The position numbers and the translations under genes were made by a program. Under the pieces are notes generated by a model. It had not been told where the DNA came from. It worked only from the letters and a program-made list of their open reading frames with translations, and searched no databases. This document shows, piece by piece, positions 34,201 through 46,119 of a stretch of 64,000 nucleotides of DNA. How positions within the stretch are numbered: position 1 is the first letter of the stretch; each line of letters begins with the position of its first letter. Source of the DNA: Isoperla grammatica (Eukaryota > Arthropoda > Insecta > Plecoptera > Perlodidae); NCBI GenBank assembly GCA_945910005.1, contig OX246740.1:55421221-55485220 (forward strand). Reading direction: 5' to 3'.

Positions 34201-37200
34201 CCGCCTCCCATATATAGTATTTATTGGAGCCCTCGAAGTGGAGCATGACAGCATCTCCAGCCTAAGCCACACAAACACTGGGAGACAAGATTCAGTCAAT
34301 CCCAGTAGGAACTGCCGTAGGATCTGGGTCAGTTATTGCATCTGCGTCCCCAGCCACACCGACGAGCAATAGGATCAATTCAACTTAATCGAAGATTGAC
34401 TCGAATGTACTGACATATATACACGTTTACTTAGGAGCATCCGTAGCAACGAAGAACATTATAAATGTATAAGGTCTCCCAGTAAAGTCAATTCTTGTAT
34501 AGAAATTTAATAAATATGTGTTTATTTATTTATTTTAAATTTATCAAGAGTAGATTCGAAGTCTCATTGAAAAACATGTTGCGACATTTATGTAATACAA
34601 ATAGAAAACCATCTTGGTTACAAATTATTTCGTCATTCAATGTAGTTGAAGATACGATTTGATTTGATTAAACCATGAATTTGTTTGAAACAGCTATATC
34701 CTTCTACTTGTTTCATCACTCTTGATGGTTGTAGTAATTACATCTCATATCTCGGATTATATTTATCAAGTAGCCTACTCCAATCTTGATCTGCCACTAC
34801 TATTTTATTTATTTTCCAGTTTCATTCCCCGTCAATTATATTCTTTATTATTCCTCCGTACAACAAATCGTGCCCTATGAACTTTCCGTCCGCTTTTCTA
34901 ATTAAACTCTTCTATATACTTCTTTCTTTGTTCGCTCTCTCAAAGTACTTCCTCAACTGTCCCTCCATATCTCTCTCTTTCCCTCGCTTGCAATTCTAAC
35001 GAGCTTAATTCAAAGAGACAACACTTAACTCACACAAAAGATAATTTATAATAGACAGTTAATATCCTTAACTGGCACCAGAGCAGAAACTTCCACCATA
35101 AACATAAATCGTTCTATTCTAAAGTTCCGGGAATTGAATCATGTTATTTTTGCAGCCATAATCTTAAATCTTGTAAGATTCATAGTTTTCTTGGTTTAAT
35201 GAATGTGATTAAAGATGTAAATTACCTTTTGTGAAAAGTTTGTATAATGCTGTTTGAATGACAGAGTGAGTTAAGTCTGTCTGTGTGGATTAACTGTACC
35301 TAGCGAGTATTTTCTGCCATTATTACATTTACATACGAAGCAAAGCAGATAATGTGTTCTGAACAACAACAACAACAACCAGGATTATTTAGCAGAGTCG
35401 CTGTTCTATAAATTACTGTGCTGCTTTATACGTTACTGTACAAAGCAACCAGATACCGATTTTAGAAATAAAATCATATATGGAAATAATACACTAATAA
35501 TTAGATACAGATCGTAGCATGATAAAGATAAGACTAATCCTACATAAATGGCACCACAACTCGCATGGCTCCTTACTGTTTTGTTTTGCAAAGCCATCGC
35601 CCCAACAGTACATAAACCAAGCCACCGTTAAGATCACAAAACAACGCACATCCACCTAGAAATTATCTTGAATAATTGAGTCGCAGTGTTCAATCCGATG
35701 CATCGTGTCTCTCCCGTGCAATCGCCCCACTAAAACTAAAACTAAAATAACAAAGAACTGAGCGTCCTCGTTCGTCTATAGCGATGAATTGTCTTATTGT
35801 GTTCCGTCATCTTCTCGTCTCATCCGTTCCGACTCGACTCGGGTCTAAACGGGTCACAAGATTGCTCAACTTCCTCGAAGAAAGTGGACAAACCTTTTAG
35901 TTTTATGGTATATGACCAACCATAAGTCTGAGTTCAACAGATGACGGAGCTTCCTTGGTCGCTTATTATACCTTCATTGTTTAGATATAGTTCCGAGTGT
36001 TTCACAAACTGATCTGACAATAAGGCCGAGTTGAAAAGATACAGTAGCTTGCTAGTTTACTTGCTTTTACTATACAAATGTTTATCCAATTCGTTGGTCA
36101 ACAAGTACCCATGTTTTTTTGAGCTGACTATGAGCGGCGTATGTGGCGTTCGTACGCGCGCGCTTATCAATGTGATGGTCGACTAGTAATCACTTTCAGG
36201 CTTTACAAATGTATAATTCGAGGGTTTATAATTTGCACTAGTAAATAATGGGTTGCGATGTTTTCGCATTTAATAAAACTTTACAAAACAATATATTTGT
36301 TTAATTTAATCCTACTAAGTTCCACTATATCTGCTATTGCTAACAAACACTGCCTTGCATATTGTGCAACTACATTCAACAAACCTTACTTCTTCTTATA
36401 TGCAGAGTTACAAAGTTATCCAGCAATTGAATTCACAAACCGACCACAAATCAAATAACGAAGCAGGATTTGTTTACAATCTAGACATAGCCATAAGCCG
36501 AATTACCTGGTACTATAATTTTATTGTTTGATTAAAAAACAAATCGTATCATATTTTGTGTTTATTCTGACGCGGCTGAAGCTAATTCAAATTGATTGCT
36601 GTTGGCTACTGTTGGCACAAGTCGAACATTTCGAACGTTCATTTAAATTCTAATTCCATAAATCTTAAGGGTATTTAAAATCCAGGCTTTGTGTAAGCCA
36701 AGAGCTAAAGGGTTATTATAAAATAAATGTGGAGTTTAATGCTGCTTACACGAAGTGCTATTGTCAAGTACGTTATATATATATATACCTCTTTCAGCAA
36801 CATTTACTCCTTTATTATGTAAAATGGATCGCATCTATTTTTATATTTTATACAATGTTGCCTCTACGTCATCACCCTCAAGATTGACGTCACGCATGGA
36901 CTCGCCGCTATAAGCGCTGTCAGCCGCGGAGAGTTTAAGTACAGCACTCTTAACACTCTTGCACACCCTTACATACGGGGGTAAAGTCTCCACATTGAGA
37001 GCGCGTGAGTTGATTAAGACTCACGTGGGGTCACAAGACATTAGCCAGCATTTTCTCATCACGCACACACCTCTAGGAGCACCAGTAGTCAAATTACATC
37101 ATAAGAAGCAAAATGAATTTTGAATTTCCGATGGTTAAAAATGGAAATTATCTCCATTTAGTCCCAGCCTAAATCTACTTGTTGACAGGCTAATATCTAT

Positions 37201-37650
37201 CTCAGTAAAGGTTCCCATCCCTAAAATATAAAGTTATCATATAAATTCACTTTGCTTTTCAAAGATTACACGAAACCACCATTCTACCACAAATTTAAGC
37301 GTCAAAATAGATAACAAAGTCTGATTATCGCAGCACATGAACAAAGTGCGACACGAAGCTTTTTGCCCAGCACACAGTTGAGTAGCATATCTCATGTTCT
37401 GTCTAATCCCCGACCGCGGCTTAGCCCTTGTCTACTGTGTAGCTTATCACACCGCTAAGTCTGCATGGCACATGTTGTAGGCGGAGGGATTAGGCCCGAG
37501 TGATAACGCGCACGTGACTTGGTCACATGGACGCTGCTTTATGGGGGATGTTTTAACACCCATGTGTTTGTTAAGGCTTTGCGCGATTAATGCGTTCTTT
37601 ACGTGAGCGTATAGTGTACAAATGATGGCCATTTTTAAAATGATCCATGA
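31225..37650. other. Intergenic, no gene recognised
   Basis: AT-rich with some CG-rich patches (32200-32560, 32980-33080, 36860-36940). The 123-codon open stretch at 32202-32573 lacks an ATG start and any motif, and includes a His run from a CAT repeat (32385-32397). Nothing here is supported as a gene. Confidence 0.45.
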
Positions 37651-37654
37651 CATC

Positions 37655-37768
37655 ATAAAGGGCACCCGTTGTTGCCACGCAACAGTTCCATGCATTTCAT
37701 TTCCCATATAGAAAACAAATCCATAGCAACAACGGGCGCCCCTAGGGGTAGGGGACGATTATGAACAC
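37655..37768. mobile_element. MITE (GTCGTCCCCTACC family), copy 2, left end degraded
   Basis: The stretch GTCATTTCC-like ...CATTTCATTTCCCATATAG, then AAAACAAATCCATAGCAAC, AACGGGCGCCCCTAGGGG and TAGGGGACGATTATGAAC matches the inner part and right end of the copies at 4601-5169 and 40348-40503. The left end is worn: only GGGCACCCGTTGTTG is clear. Confidence 0.7.
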
Positions 37769-38930
37769 GGAACTAATCAATAACAACAATACACAACATT
37801 ATTAAGTTAAACTTATAAATGTTATACCAAGGTTTATTGATGCATAATACAACATCATCATCATCTATTTACCTTTATTTTAGATGTATATTGTTGTCAG
37901 TGAAGATTAAAAGGACCTGGATTAAAAACTAGCCATGTGTAACCTTTGACCCCCTCGCGTGGTCGCAATACCAAGTGTTTTCGTTGCACTAAATGCAGCA
38001 GTGATACATGAATGAATAGATGTCGTATGTAACATTAAGATAAGGTTATATTAGTTCAGTTTATGCTCTATTTACTTCTACTCGGGCAGTTTTAGTTCTA
38101 TAACTAGAGGTAATGAACCCATTATACTAATTTATGTTCCCATTTCGCGCTTGTATCTCAGTACTGAGTATTTTAATCTGGTCTGGGAATTTTATTCTTC
38201 ATTATTTTAGTGATAAGGTAGTGCCAATAAAAATAAAATACAAAACAAATTCATTCAGGCAATTATTTTTTCCCTTAATCAGCTTCAATCACATTTCAAA
38301 GGTAAACCCTTTGAAATAATATAGTATAGAGTTAATTTGATCAGTCCCTGCGTCGTGAACGTAGCTATAGAGAGGCCTTCTACAAACCCTCGCGTAGACT
38401 TCAAACGCTAAATCCCATTGGAGGCGACCACAATATCATCCTGGCTGTAATTATGCCGAGATTATCTCTTAATGGGGGGGGGGGGGGGGGGGGGGAGACA
38501 TTTGACCCTTCCACTGACCTCCAACGCGCTCAGCTTACGTCTAATCCTAGCCAAGAGTTATTCGGACCATTATTCGACCCCACCCTTCTCTTCGACTGCT
38601 CGACTCGTTGCAGGACAATTGTCTGCAGCGGGACTATTTACATTTACACTATACAGATTGTTATACATGCCATTTTCAATTTTTTTTTATGGTCGTCAAC
38701 GTAATAAATTGTGGAATATTTTTTTAACAATAACTTGTAGATTTTGATAATATTAATGCCCACGTTACTCTAAAAATGTAATTTCAAATGCCTTTTTTTT
38801 TTTTTACAGATTTAGAGATTTGTAGAGCGTTTAGCTTTTATTTTACTTTTAAGTTCTTTCAAAATATTTATTATTGTATTATTATATTGTTCTACCAATA
38901 AAAAAATCATTTCGCAGGTTGACTTACACT
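37769..38930. other. Intergenic, with a poly-G tract
   Basis: Nothing coding. A run of 22 G lies at 38474-38495; the two open frames crossing it are artefacts. Confidence 0.55.
38474..38495. repeat. Poly-G tract
   Basis: Twenty-two consecutive G. Confidence 0.95.
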
Positions 38931-39756
38931 ATTCAAAGTCCTTTGCATAACGAGAATGACGGTATAAAATTTGGGTCAAAGGATGACATATATCAAATGA
39001 AAGCTTGAGACGAGTACTTTTCAAAAAACCATGATATACCGCTGGCAAATCCAGCTTTCTATGTCAAAACTAGGGTCAAAGGTCAAATTTGTAATTTTTT
39101 TAATAATTTTTTATTAAATAATGAAAAATGTTTGCAAGTTTAATCATACACTTTTAGTAAGGTAAATGTATTATGTTTCTTAAAAAAAATTAAATTAACC
39201 ATTTAGCCTTTTTTGACCTTAATTGAGGTCAATTTCCTCAAAATGGGTAATTTTAAACATTTTCTTCGATTTATTGGCCAATATTCATTATATCAACTTA
39301 CTTACTCATAAATACGTTAAAATGAATAGTTCTTATTGTTATCACATTGTTTTCACGGTATTCATTCAAAATGGCGGTCAAAGGTCAATAGGTAAGTATC
39401 GTCAAACTAGGTCTAGTAACTAAAATATTACTTGTGGGTACTCTAAAGACGCAGAATTTTAACTGCAATTACAATAACGAAAAACAATATAATGTTTTAA
39501 TCGTAAGAGAATGTAATTATCATATAGCTTATAAACTACTTAAGATTGTTACTGAATTTCTAATTAATGTCCTCAGACATCAGGGTACTCTTGAATGGGT
39601 ATGCAACTGCAACAAAATACATTTTTAGAAAAGAGCATGACCATGCTGAGATACGTGATATGATAGTATGATATGATATCTGTCCTAGCAGTCACTGTCT
39701 AGTCGTCAAATTAATCAAAATTGAAGTCAAAATCACTCAGAATTGAAGTCGTCAGA

Positions 39757-40165
39757 TTAATCACCTTCTGATTCACTGGAATTCTCATGCTGGGTACCGA
39801 TATTTGGACAGTCCTTTAGCTTACAAGCGTAGGTACACTTCAGCTGATTGGCCAAACACTCATAGGTCGACATCTGGCAAACACGGCAACAGTTACAGGC
39901 TAGGAGATCCATAACGGTCAAAGGTACTGGAGTTCCAATCATCCACTCGTTGCTCAGATCTCCTTCTGCCGTGGTTTTCCATCCATAGCCACACAGATCA
40001 GGAACATCAGGGTTGGCTTCCAAGCAACGTATCAATAGATCGTGTTTGGTTGATAACTCACAGTCGCCGGATATGAAGCAGTAAGCAATCGTTACAAGGT
40101 GGTAGCTGATTAGACTTCATATCATCACACTTACTTCTAAAAAGCTCGTAGCGCAGCAGGTTGAC
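39757..40165 (-). pseudogene. Decayed 3' end of a transposon gene, Cys-rich C-terminus (left arm)
   Basis: Frames on the minus strand give LPPCNDCLLLHIRR, then after frame changes SYQPNTI and RCLEANPDVPD, then a clean run with GYGW, LSNEWMIGTPVP, VMDLLACNC and a cysteine series (CRVCQ, YECLANQLKCTYACKLKDC) to the stop at 39757-39759. From memory this order (LPP..D.L..H..R, YQ, LE.NP..P, GW, WM...P.P, then CxC and CTxxC) matches the C-terminal part of large uncharacterised proteins carried by invertebrate transposons. The uninterrupted part is 92 codons. The N-terminal part is missing, so it is a non-functional fragment. Confidence 0.65.
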
Positions 40166-40347
40166 GCATGACAGAGTCGTGGTCAAAGAGCAGAGTTTAC
40201 AGACAAACTCTTCGAGTTTTTTTGATGACATCGATAGAAACTCTCCAGTCCTGACCCATCTTGCTTAGCTTGACACAGAAATGCGAGTTTTTTTCTCATG
40301 ATATTCAAAGTTCTCTTTTTCCCTCTACCACTGAATGAGCTCACTCA

Positions 40348-40503
40348 GGTTGGAACTCATAGTCGTCCCCTACACCTATAAATGCGCCCGTTGTTAATAA
40401 GGTAACAGTTTCATCTTTCATACATGTCATTTCCCATATAGAAAACATATCCATAGCAACATTGGGTGCCTCAACGTTAAGTGGCCGACTATGAATTCCA
40501 ACC
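40348..40503. mobile_element. MITE (GTCGTCCCCTACC family), copy 3, most complete, in the foldback loop
   Basis: Ends GGTTGGAACTCATAGTCG and CGACTATGAATTCCAACC are inverted repeats with one mismatch in 18. The interior (GTCATTTCCCATATAGAAAA, then CATATCCATAGCAACATTGG) matches copies 1 and 2. At 156 bp it sets the length of the family. It sits in the loop of the foldback element, so it either inserted there or was captured when the inverted structure formed. Confidence 0.8.
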
Positions 40504-40616
40504 TTTGTCACAACCAGTGCATGGAGGTCAGGAAGGGTATTACATACTTCGAATCCCAACGAACTCGCTAGTTTTTGCACATCTTCGAAGTGTGTTTGAT
40601 TTTTGGTAGTCAAGCG

Positions 40617-41035
40617 TCAACCAGCTGCCCTACGAGCTGTTTAAAAGTAAATGTGATGATATTAAGTCTAATCAGCTACCACCTTGAAACGATTGCCTAC
40701 TGCTTCAAATCCTGCGGCTGCGAGCTAACCACCAAACAGCGGTCTGGATACGTTGTTTGGACGCCAACCCTGATGTTCATGATCCGCGTGGCTATGGATG
40801 GAAAACCACGGCAGAAGGAGATCTGAGCAACGAGTGGATGATTGGAACTCCAGTACCTTTGACCGTTATGGATCTCCTAGCCTGTAACTGTTCCCGTGTT
40901 TGCAAGATGCCGACATGTGAGTGTTTGGCCAATCAATAAAAGTGTACCCACGCTTGTAAGCTGAAGGATTGTACAAATACCAGTACCAGTACCAGTAGCC
41001 AGCATGAGAATTCCAGTGAGTCAGAAGGTGATTAA
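40617..41035 (+). pseudogene. Decayed 3' end of the same transposon gene (right arm)
   Basis: Inverted partner of 39757-40165. It encodes GYGWKTTAEGDLSNEWMIG and then VMDLLACNCSRVCKMPTCEC, but TAA at 40937-40939 cuts the frame where the left arm continues with LKCTYACK. Beyond the stop the frame still resembles the left-arm tail up to the homologous TAA at 41033-41035, apart from an expansion of CAGTAC units at about 40977-40997. Upstream, the frame is broken as in the left arm. Confidence 0.6.
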
Positions 41036-41882
41036 TCTGACAACTTGGACAGTGACTGCTAAGGTAGATATAACATAATACTAGTATCATATCACGTATC
41101 TCAGCATGGTCATGCTCTTTTCTAAAAATGTATTTTGTTGCAGTTGCACACCCATTCAAGAATACCCTGATGTCTGAGGACATTAATTAGAAATTCAGTA
41201 ACAATCTTAAGTAGTTTATAAGTTATATGATAATTACATTCTCTTACGATTAAAACATTATATTGTTATTCGTTATTGTAATTGCAGTTAAAATTCTGCG
41301 TCTTTAGAGTACCCACAAGTAATATTTTAGTTACTAGACCTAGTTTGACGATACTTACCTATTGACCTTTGACCGCCATTTTGAATGAATACCGTGAAAA
41401 CAATGTGATAACAATAAGAACTATTCATTATAACGTATTTATGAGTAAGTACGTTGATATAATGAATATTGGCCAATAAATCGAAGAAAATTTTAGAAAT
41501 TACCCATTTTGAGGAAATTGACCCCAATCAAGGTCAAAAAAGGTAAGTAGGTAATTTAATTTTTTTTTTAATAAACTTTATACATTTATCTTACTAAAAG
41601 AGTATTTTTAAACTTGCAAACATTTTTCGTTATTTAATAAAAAATTATTTAAAAAATTAAAAATTCGACCTTTGACCCTGGTTTTGACATATAAAGCTGG
41701 ATTTGCCAGAGGTATATCATGGTTTTGTGAAAAGTACTCGTCTCAAGCTTTCATTTGATATATGTCATCCTTTGACCCAAATTTTATACCGACCAGGCCT
41801 TTTTCGAGCGTTATGCAAAGGACTATCAAGCACTAGAGAATGCGCTAAGTATGATTGATTTCTACATGCATGATAAGATCTT

Positions 41883-42505
41883 GTTAAGCGAGCGAAGCGA
41901 GCGTTTCCACTTGACTCTTATGGCACTTCGTTCTGTTTTTTTGTTTGTTTGTTTTTGTTTTTTTTTTTGTGTTAAGCGAGCGAAGCGAGCGTTTCCACTT
42001 GACTCTTATGGCACTTCGTTCTGTTTTTTTGTTTGTTTGTTTTTGTTTTTTTTTTGTGTTAAGCGAGCGAAGCGAGCGTTTCCACTTGACTCTTATGGCA
42101 CTTCGTTCTGTTTGTTTGTTTGTTTGTTTTTGTTTTTTTTTTGTGTTAAGCGAGCGAAGCGAGCGTTTCCACTTGACTCTTATGGCACTTCGTTCTGTTT
42201 TTTTGTTTGTTTGTTTTTGTTTTTTTTTTGTGTTAAGCGAGCGAAGCGAGCGTTTCCACTTGACTCTTATGGCACTTCGTTCTGTTTGTTTGTTTGTTTG
42301 TTTGTTTTTTTGTGTTAAGCGAGCGAAGCGAGCGTTTCCACTTGACTCTTATGGCACTTCGTTCTGTTTGTTTGTTTGTTTGTTTTTGTTTTTTTTTTGT
42401 GTTAAGCGAGCGAAGCGAGCGTTTCCACTTGACTCTTATGGCACTTCGTTCTGTTTGTTTGTTTGTTTGTTTGTTTTTTTGTTTTTTTGTTTTTTTGTTT
42501 TTATG
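41883..42505 (+). repeat. Minisatellite: seven units of about 87 bp
   Basis: Units start with GTTAAGCGAGCGAAGCGAGC at 41883, 41971, 42058, 42145, 42232, 42314 and 42401. Spacings are 88, 87, 87, 87, 82 and 87. Each unit has a conserved half (GCGTTTCCACTTGACTCTT, then ATGGCACTTCGTTCTG) and a TTTG/T-rich half that varies in length. The last unit runs into GTTTTTTT units. The conserved halves look identical, which suggests recent expansion or homogenisation. The long open frame across it (211 codons, 29-residue period) exists because 87 is a multiple of three. Confidence 0.97.
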
Positions 42506-42609
42506 TCCGTCGATAGCGGTCGAACGGAAAGTCCGATCAACTTGAAATTTAGACCATCCACAAGCCTCGATGTGGATTGAAGGTGTATAGTTTTGAGGCA
42601 AAATCGTTC

Positions 42610-42890
42610 GAAAAGTTACAAAGTTACACCATAGTTACTGCAAAATATTTTTATGAAACAAAATGGCGGCAAAATGTGAGATAGCCAGATTTTTCTACAG
42701 ATTTTTCCGGTTACGAATAATGTTAATGTAGTGGCGATCTGATAAATATTGGCAAAGTAACACAAAAGTTACTCGAAAATATATTTTTGAAACACAGTTA
42801 CGGCAAAATGTGAGGTGGCTATGTTATAGTAAATTTTTGTCCGGTTACGAATATACTAACGTAAACGCGATCCGATACGTATAAGAGGCA
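42610..42890 (+). repeat. Diverged tandem pair, about 140-bp unit
   Basis: Unit 1 (about 42614-42755) and unit 2 (about 42756-42890) share, in order, AAAGTTAC, GAAA-rich ATATTTTT.TGAAACA, GGCAAAATGTGAG, CCGGTTACGAATA, TAACGTA or TAATGTA, and GCGATC.GATA. They follow the 87-bp minisatellite and the linker TGTCCGTCGATAGCGGTCG. The units are well diverged, unlike those of the minisatellite. Confidence 0.75.
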
Positions 42891-45800
42891 GAAATTACAT
42901 TTCTATTGCTGTCAATAACTGTTAGTAACGGTGGCGGACCGCGGCGAAAACATGACAGCAAAAATTCTTAGCAACGCACATTGCACTGCATCCAACAATG
43001 TCGGGAAGTATAATAGCTATGGAAATTAGAAACATTTTTGCAATGCGCATTCTTGAATTGTTGTTAATTGTTGTTTGTATTAGCATTGAAATCTTTTCGC
43101 CAGAAAGTTCGTAGATATTGACGCGCTCGCTTATCAACGCGTCAAACAGAGCGTTTTCCTAGTATATTAATCAGCTGTCTTCGGCTGCTAATTAAGCCAG
43201 CATGACCGGTTTCGCTTGTCAACGTGTTCTCCGTCATGGAAGTCTCGTCTCCCATTGACAGGCGCGAAACATCACGTGAATAGGGCCCAGGTGCCACGCG
43301 TGTTTTTGTGAGGTACAAGACGGGATCGTTAAGTTGTTAATTATGTCTTCGATTGAGAGATAACAAGCGTGAGTCGCCCGCTGTATATTGATGCTGGGAG
43401 AGTCTTCCACGATAGAGATACCGACACTTATCAACTTTCTCAATAGCGGACACATCAAACATGACCATCTGTCACCATTTCGGCGTCTTTCTAATATATT
43501 TAACAGAATAATTGTCTTTAAAATGTGTCTATTTACACACAAGTTTACACCTACATTCACACCGATACAAGAGTACACAACGCCATTTCGAGAATCATTT
43601 ACTGCCAAATATTTGATTTATATTTTTATGTTTAACAACACTTGTGTGTCTTGATTCATATGAACATAAGTTTGCTACGTATCATCATTTATTTCTTCGT
43701 ATTTTTTTTTTTTTGTACTCGTGCTAAATTGCAGCGGGCTTGTTTTGCTCTGTACCCTGCCTCGTATAAATCAGTGCTACTTCATAACTACCATCAAAGA
43801 TAATTAGCAATTACCACAGCAACATACATAGATCATTAATAAGCATTCTGAGCGTCCAACAAAAACTCTACAAGAAGTTTTTTTTTAACGTGATGAATGG
43901 TGATTCCACTCCCGCATTCACCGTGTTTTGAGTGTGTTCATACTCACACACAATGTGCCACTCACACTCGCACTTGTAATAATTTATGCATCCTTTATAA
44001 GTCGATGCATCATATATGCATTCTCATCACAGCAGGTATAATACATCCAATTGAACAGGTATTCAAATGATTGCCGACTAAATACACAAACACATCCGTC
44101 TTATGTCTTGGTTTAGGCCTTATCGTTGTGACGGACGGCCGGGCAGACACTTAGTAAATCACGATCATAACTCGTTTGTGCCGAGAACATGTTTAGTGTT
44201 GGACTCACAGGTGTAACCGCTCCTACGACCCAACGGGCCTCGCGAAACTAACGTCTTGTGGTTATGTTGCAAGAGCGGTAACTACATTGAAAGATGAGAT
44301 AGTTGCGGTGTATTGAACACTAAAGACGATTTCACGTTCTTCTACCATAATATTCTCCAGTTTAGTTCAGTTTAATTTCTTTCTTTGACCAGAATCAAGA
44401 AACTTAATTTGGAAATAAACATTTAATTTTCAATTTTTTCTATTTCTTTATTTTTTATTATCAATTTTTAAGTTTAATGTTGATGAAAAGCGAACCACGC
44501 AGCGCGATAGAGTGCTTAATATTTCATTATTTGCAATTTATCAACGAGTGTAGGGTTTTAAATAGTTTAAGACATAATTTTCTAGTATTTTGTTGCCTAA
44601 ATTGTCTACAACAATATTAAATGTTAATATATTTGATACATTCTTGTGTATGACTTTTATACTTGATCTGTTGACATTTTTCATCGTCTATCAAGAGATT
44701 TGAAATCAAATTATAATACACCTAAATATTTAGTTAAAAGTCATAATCGCGGTCATTACACTTGAACATCTTTCTAGTACGACTGTTTTGCAGTAAACTT
44801 TCCAATAATTGTTAGTTACTTATTATAAGTTACCTTTAAACCAACCTACTGTTTTCTTTTTTTTTTTAATTTTTCATCAATCATTTTCTTATAGCGTATC
44901 CTGCCTGATATTACAGTCCCGCCACACTATACGCATCAAATCAATCAATCAACACATGTGTGCTACATCACACAAACCCACATATTTCTCCAACACGTAG
45001 TTTATTTATCAATCAGTTTTTTTTTTATCGCCTTAAGATCGCAGGTCTCATTTCTAACCAAAACACAGACCTACGGCTTGAATGAAACCCACTGAATAGA
45101 GGCTAAACACACACAATAACAATCGCACAGCAGCAACGACCACAATACAGAAACTACTGACCCGAATCAGTCGCGCCGACACGTATTCGCTGTACGCACC
45201 ACACACTAGTCGTGCGGTGAACCATCAGGTAACAAAAAACACTCTCGTATGCCCATATGTAGTAAACATCGACCGAACGTTGATTATACCCCTGACTGTG
45301 CGTTTAAGATGGTATTGTGCTGGTATTCATTATTGTACGATAAAAGATGGCGACCGCATGTGTGTATGTATGTATGTATGCTAATTGCAGTAAAATGACC
45401 GCGGTCCGGATTGAAGTCACAATAGGCCGGACCTTCTCAGCCAAGTGTAGAGAGAGTCAAGTCAGTGCATATTATAACGAAGATCGTTGCTGAATAATTA
45501 AATGTCACTCAATTAAGTTAGCGAGCGAGGATAATGAGAAGGAAATCACTCGCAGTCGTTTGAACAGAAGAGCAGATCGAATGTTCGCGACATTGACAAA
45601 GTGAGAACTTGGATCGTTGTGGTTTTGCAAAAACTCAATAACGTATGTGACACGTTGTTTATTATATTTGATCTATAGGAGGTTCTTGAGAGGTTCTTGG
45701 AGTCTTGACAACTATTAAGTTAATTAATATACAGTTTCCTTATTGTCAAAAGGCAGCCATACATCGTGTTTGCTCCGGTACGTTAGTGTATTCGACAAAG

Positions 45801-46085
45801 ACTGCCGAGATCTTGGGTGGAATTATAAATTGCGATGTTTCCGACCCAACGAACAGGAAGATAAGATCTCTCGCCATCACCATCAGCCAGCACAGGTTCC
45901 TGTTCTATATCATCTCGATTGATCTGAACTATTTCCGAACTACGCCGTATTTTATGGAACACTACGGCCATCTTTTCTATCTGATCCAAGGCATAACTTT
46001 CTAGAAACTGGGTCATATTTTTACGGGTGATTTTCCATTTTAAAGACGTGTCCTTTTTAGTACCTATCTTATAAATGTAGGTATG
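42891..46085. other. Intergenic, no gene recognised
   Basis: No supported gene. A GTAT-type run lies at about 45361-45380. At 45783-46016 both strands are open for 77 to 99 codons; the minus-strand reading (FHKIRRSSEIVQINRDD and onward) is the more protein-like, but no domain or good splice sites were found. Confidence 0.4.
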
Positions 46086-46090
46086 CTATT

Positions 46091-46113
46091 GGTTTGGTTT
46101 GGTTTGGTTTGGT
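46091..46113. repeat. (GGTTT)n short tandem repeat
   Basis: Four GGTTT units followed by GGTATGG. Confidence 0.9.
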
Positions 46114-46119
46114 ATGGTT

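Larger units (their letters stand above)
38937..41824. mobile_element. Large foldback transposon (long inverted arms, 2.9 kb)
   Basis: The ends are AGTCCTTTGCATAACG and its exact complement. Sequence runs as inverted repeats from both ends inward for about 1.2 kb (38937 to about 40170, and about 40610 to 41824), leaving a loop of about 440 bp. The outer 480 bases of each arm match the truncated copy at 1-488. Farther in, each arm carries the same decayed protein-coding tail (see 39757-40165 and 40617-41035), pointing outward. The arms differ by many small changes, so the inversion is not recent. A MITE sits in the loop. No transposase core is present, and I cannot see a clear target duplication. 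The superfamily is undetermined. Confidence 0.88.

Noticed and set aside
38453..38747. Glycine-rich open frames
   Set aside because: Artefact of the poly-G tract.
41883..42505. CRISPR-like array
   Set aside because: The units are contiguous with no unique spacers of constant length, and the genome is eukaryotic. It is a minisatellite.
41945..42580. Long open frame (211 codons) with a 29-residue periodic protein
   Set aside because: It is produced by the 87-bp minisatellite, whose unit length is a multiple of three. Several frames on both strands are open, and the content is Phe/Val/Cys runs from T/G-rich DNA.
43234..43608. Minus-strand frame of 124 codons
   Set aside because: No motif, overlapped by an open frame on the plus strand, no splice context.
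45783..46016. Minus-strand frame with a fairly protein-like sequence
   Set aside because: No homologue recognised, no convincing acceptor or donor, and the opposite strand is also open. Kept only as a remark in the block entry.
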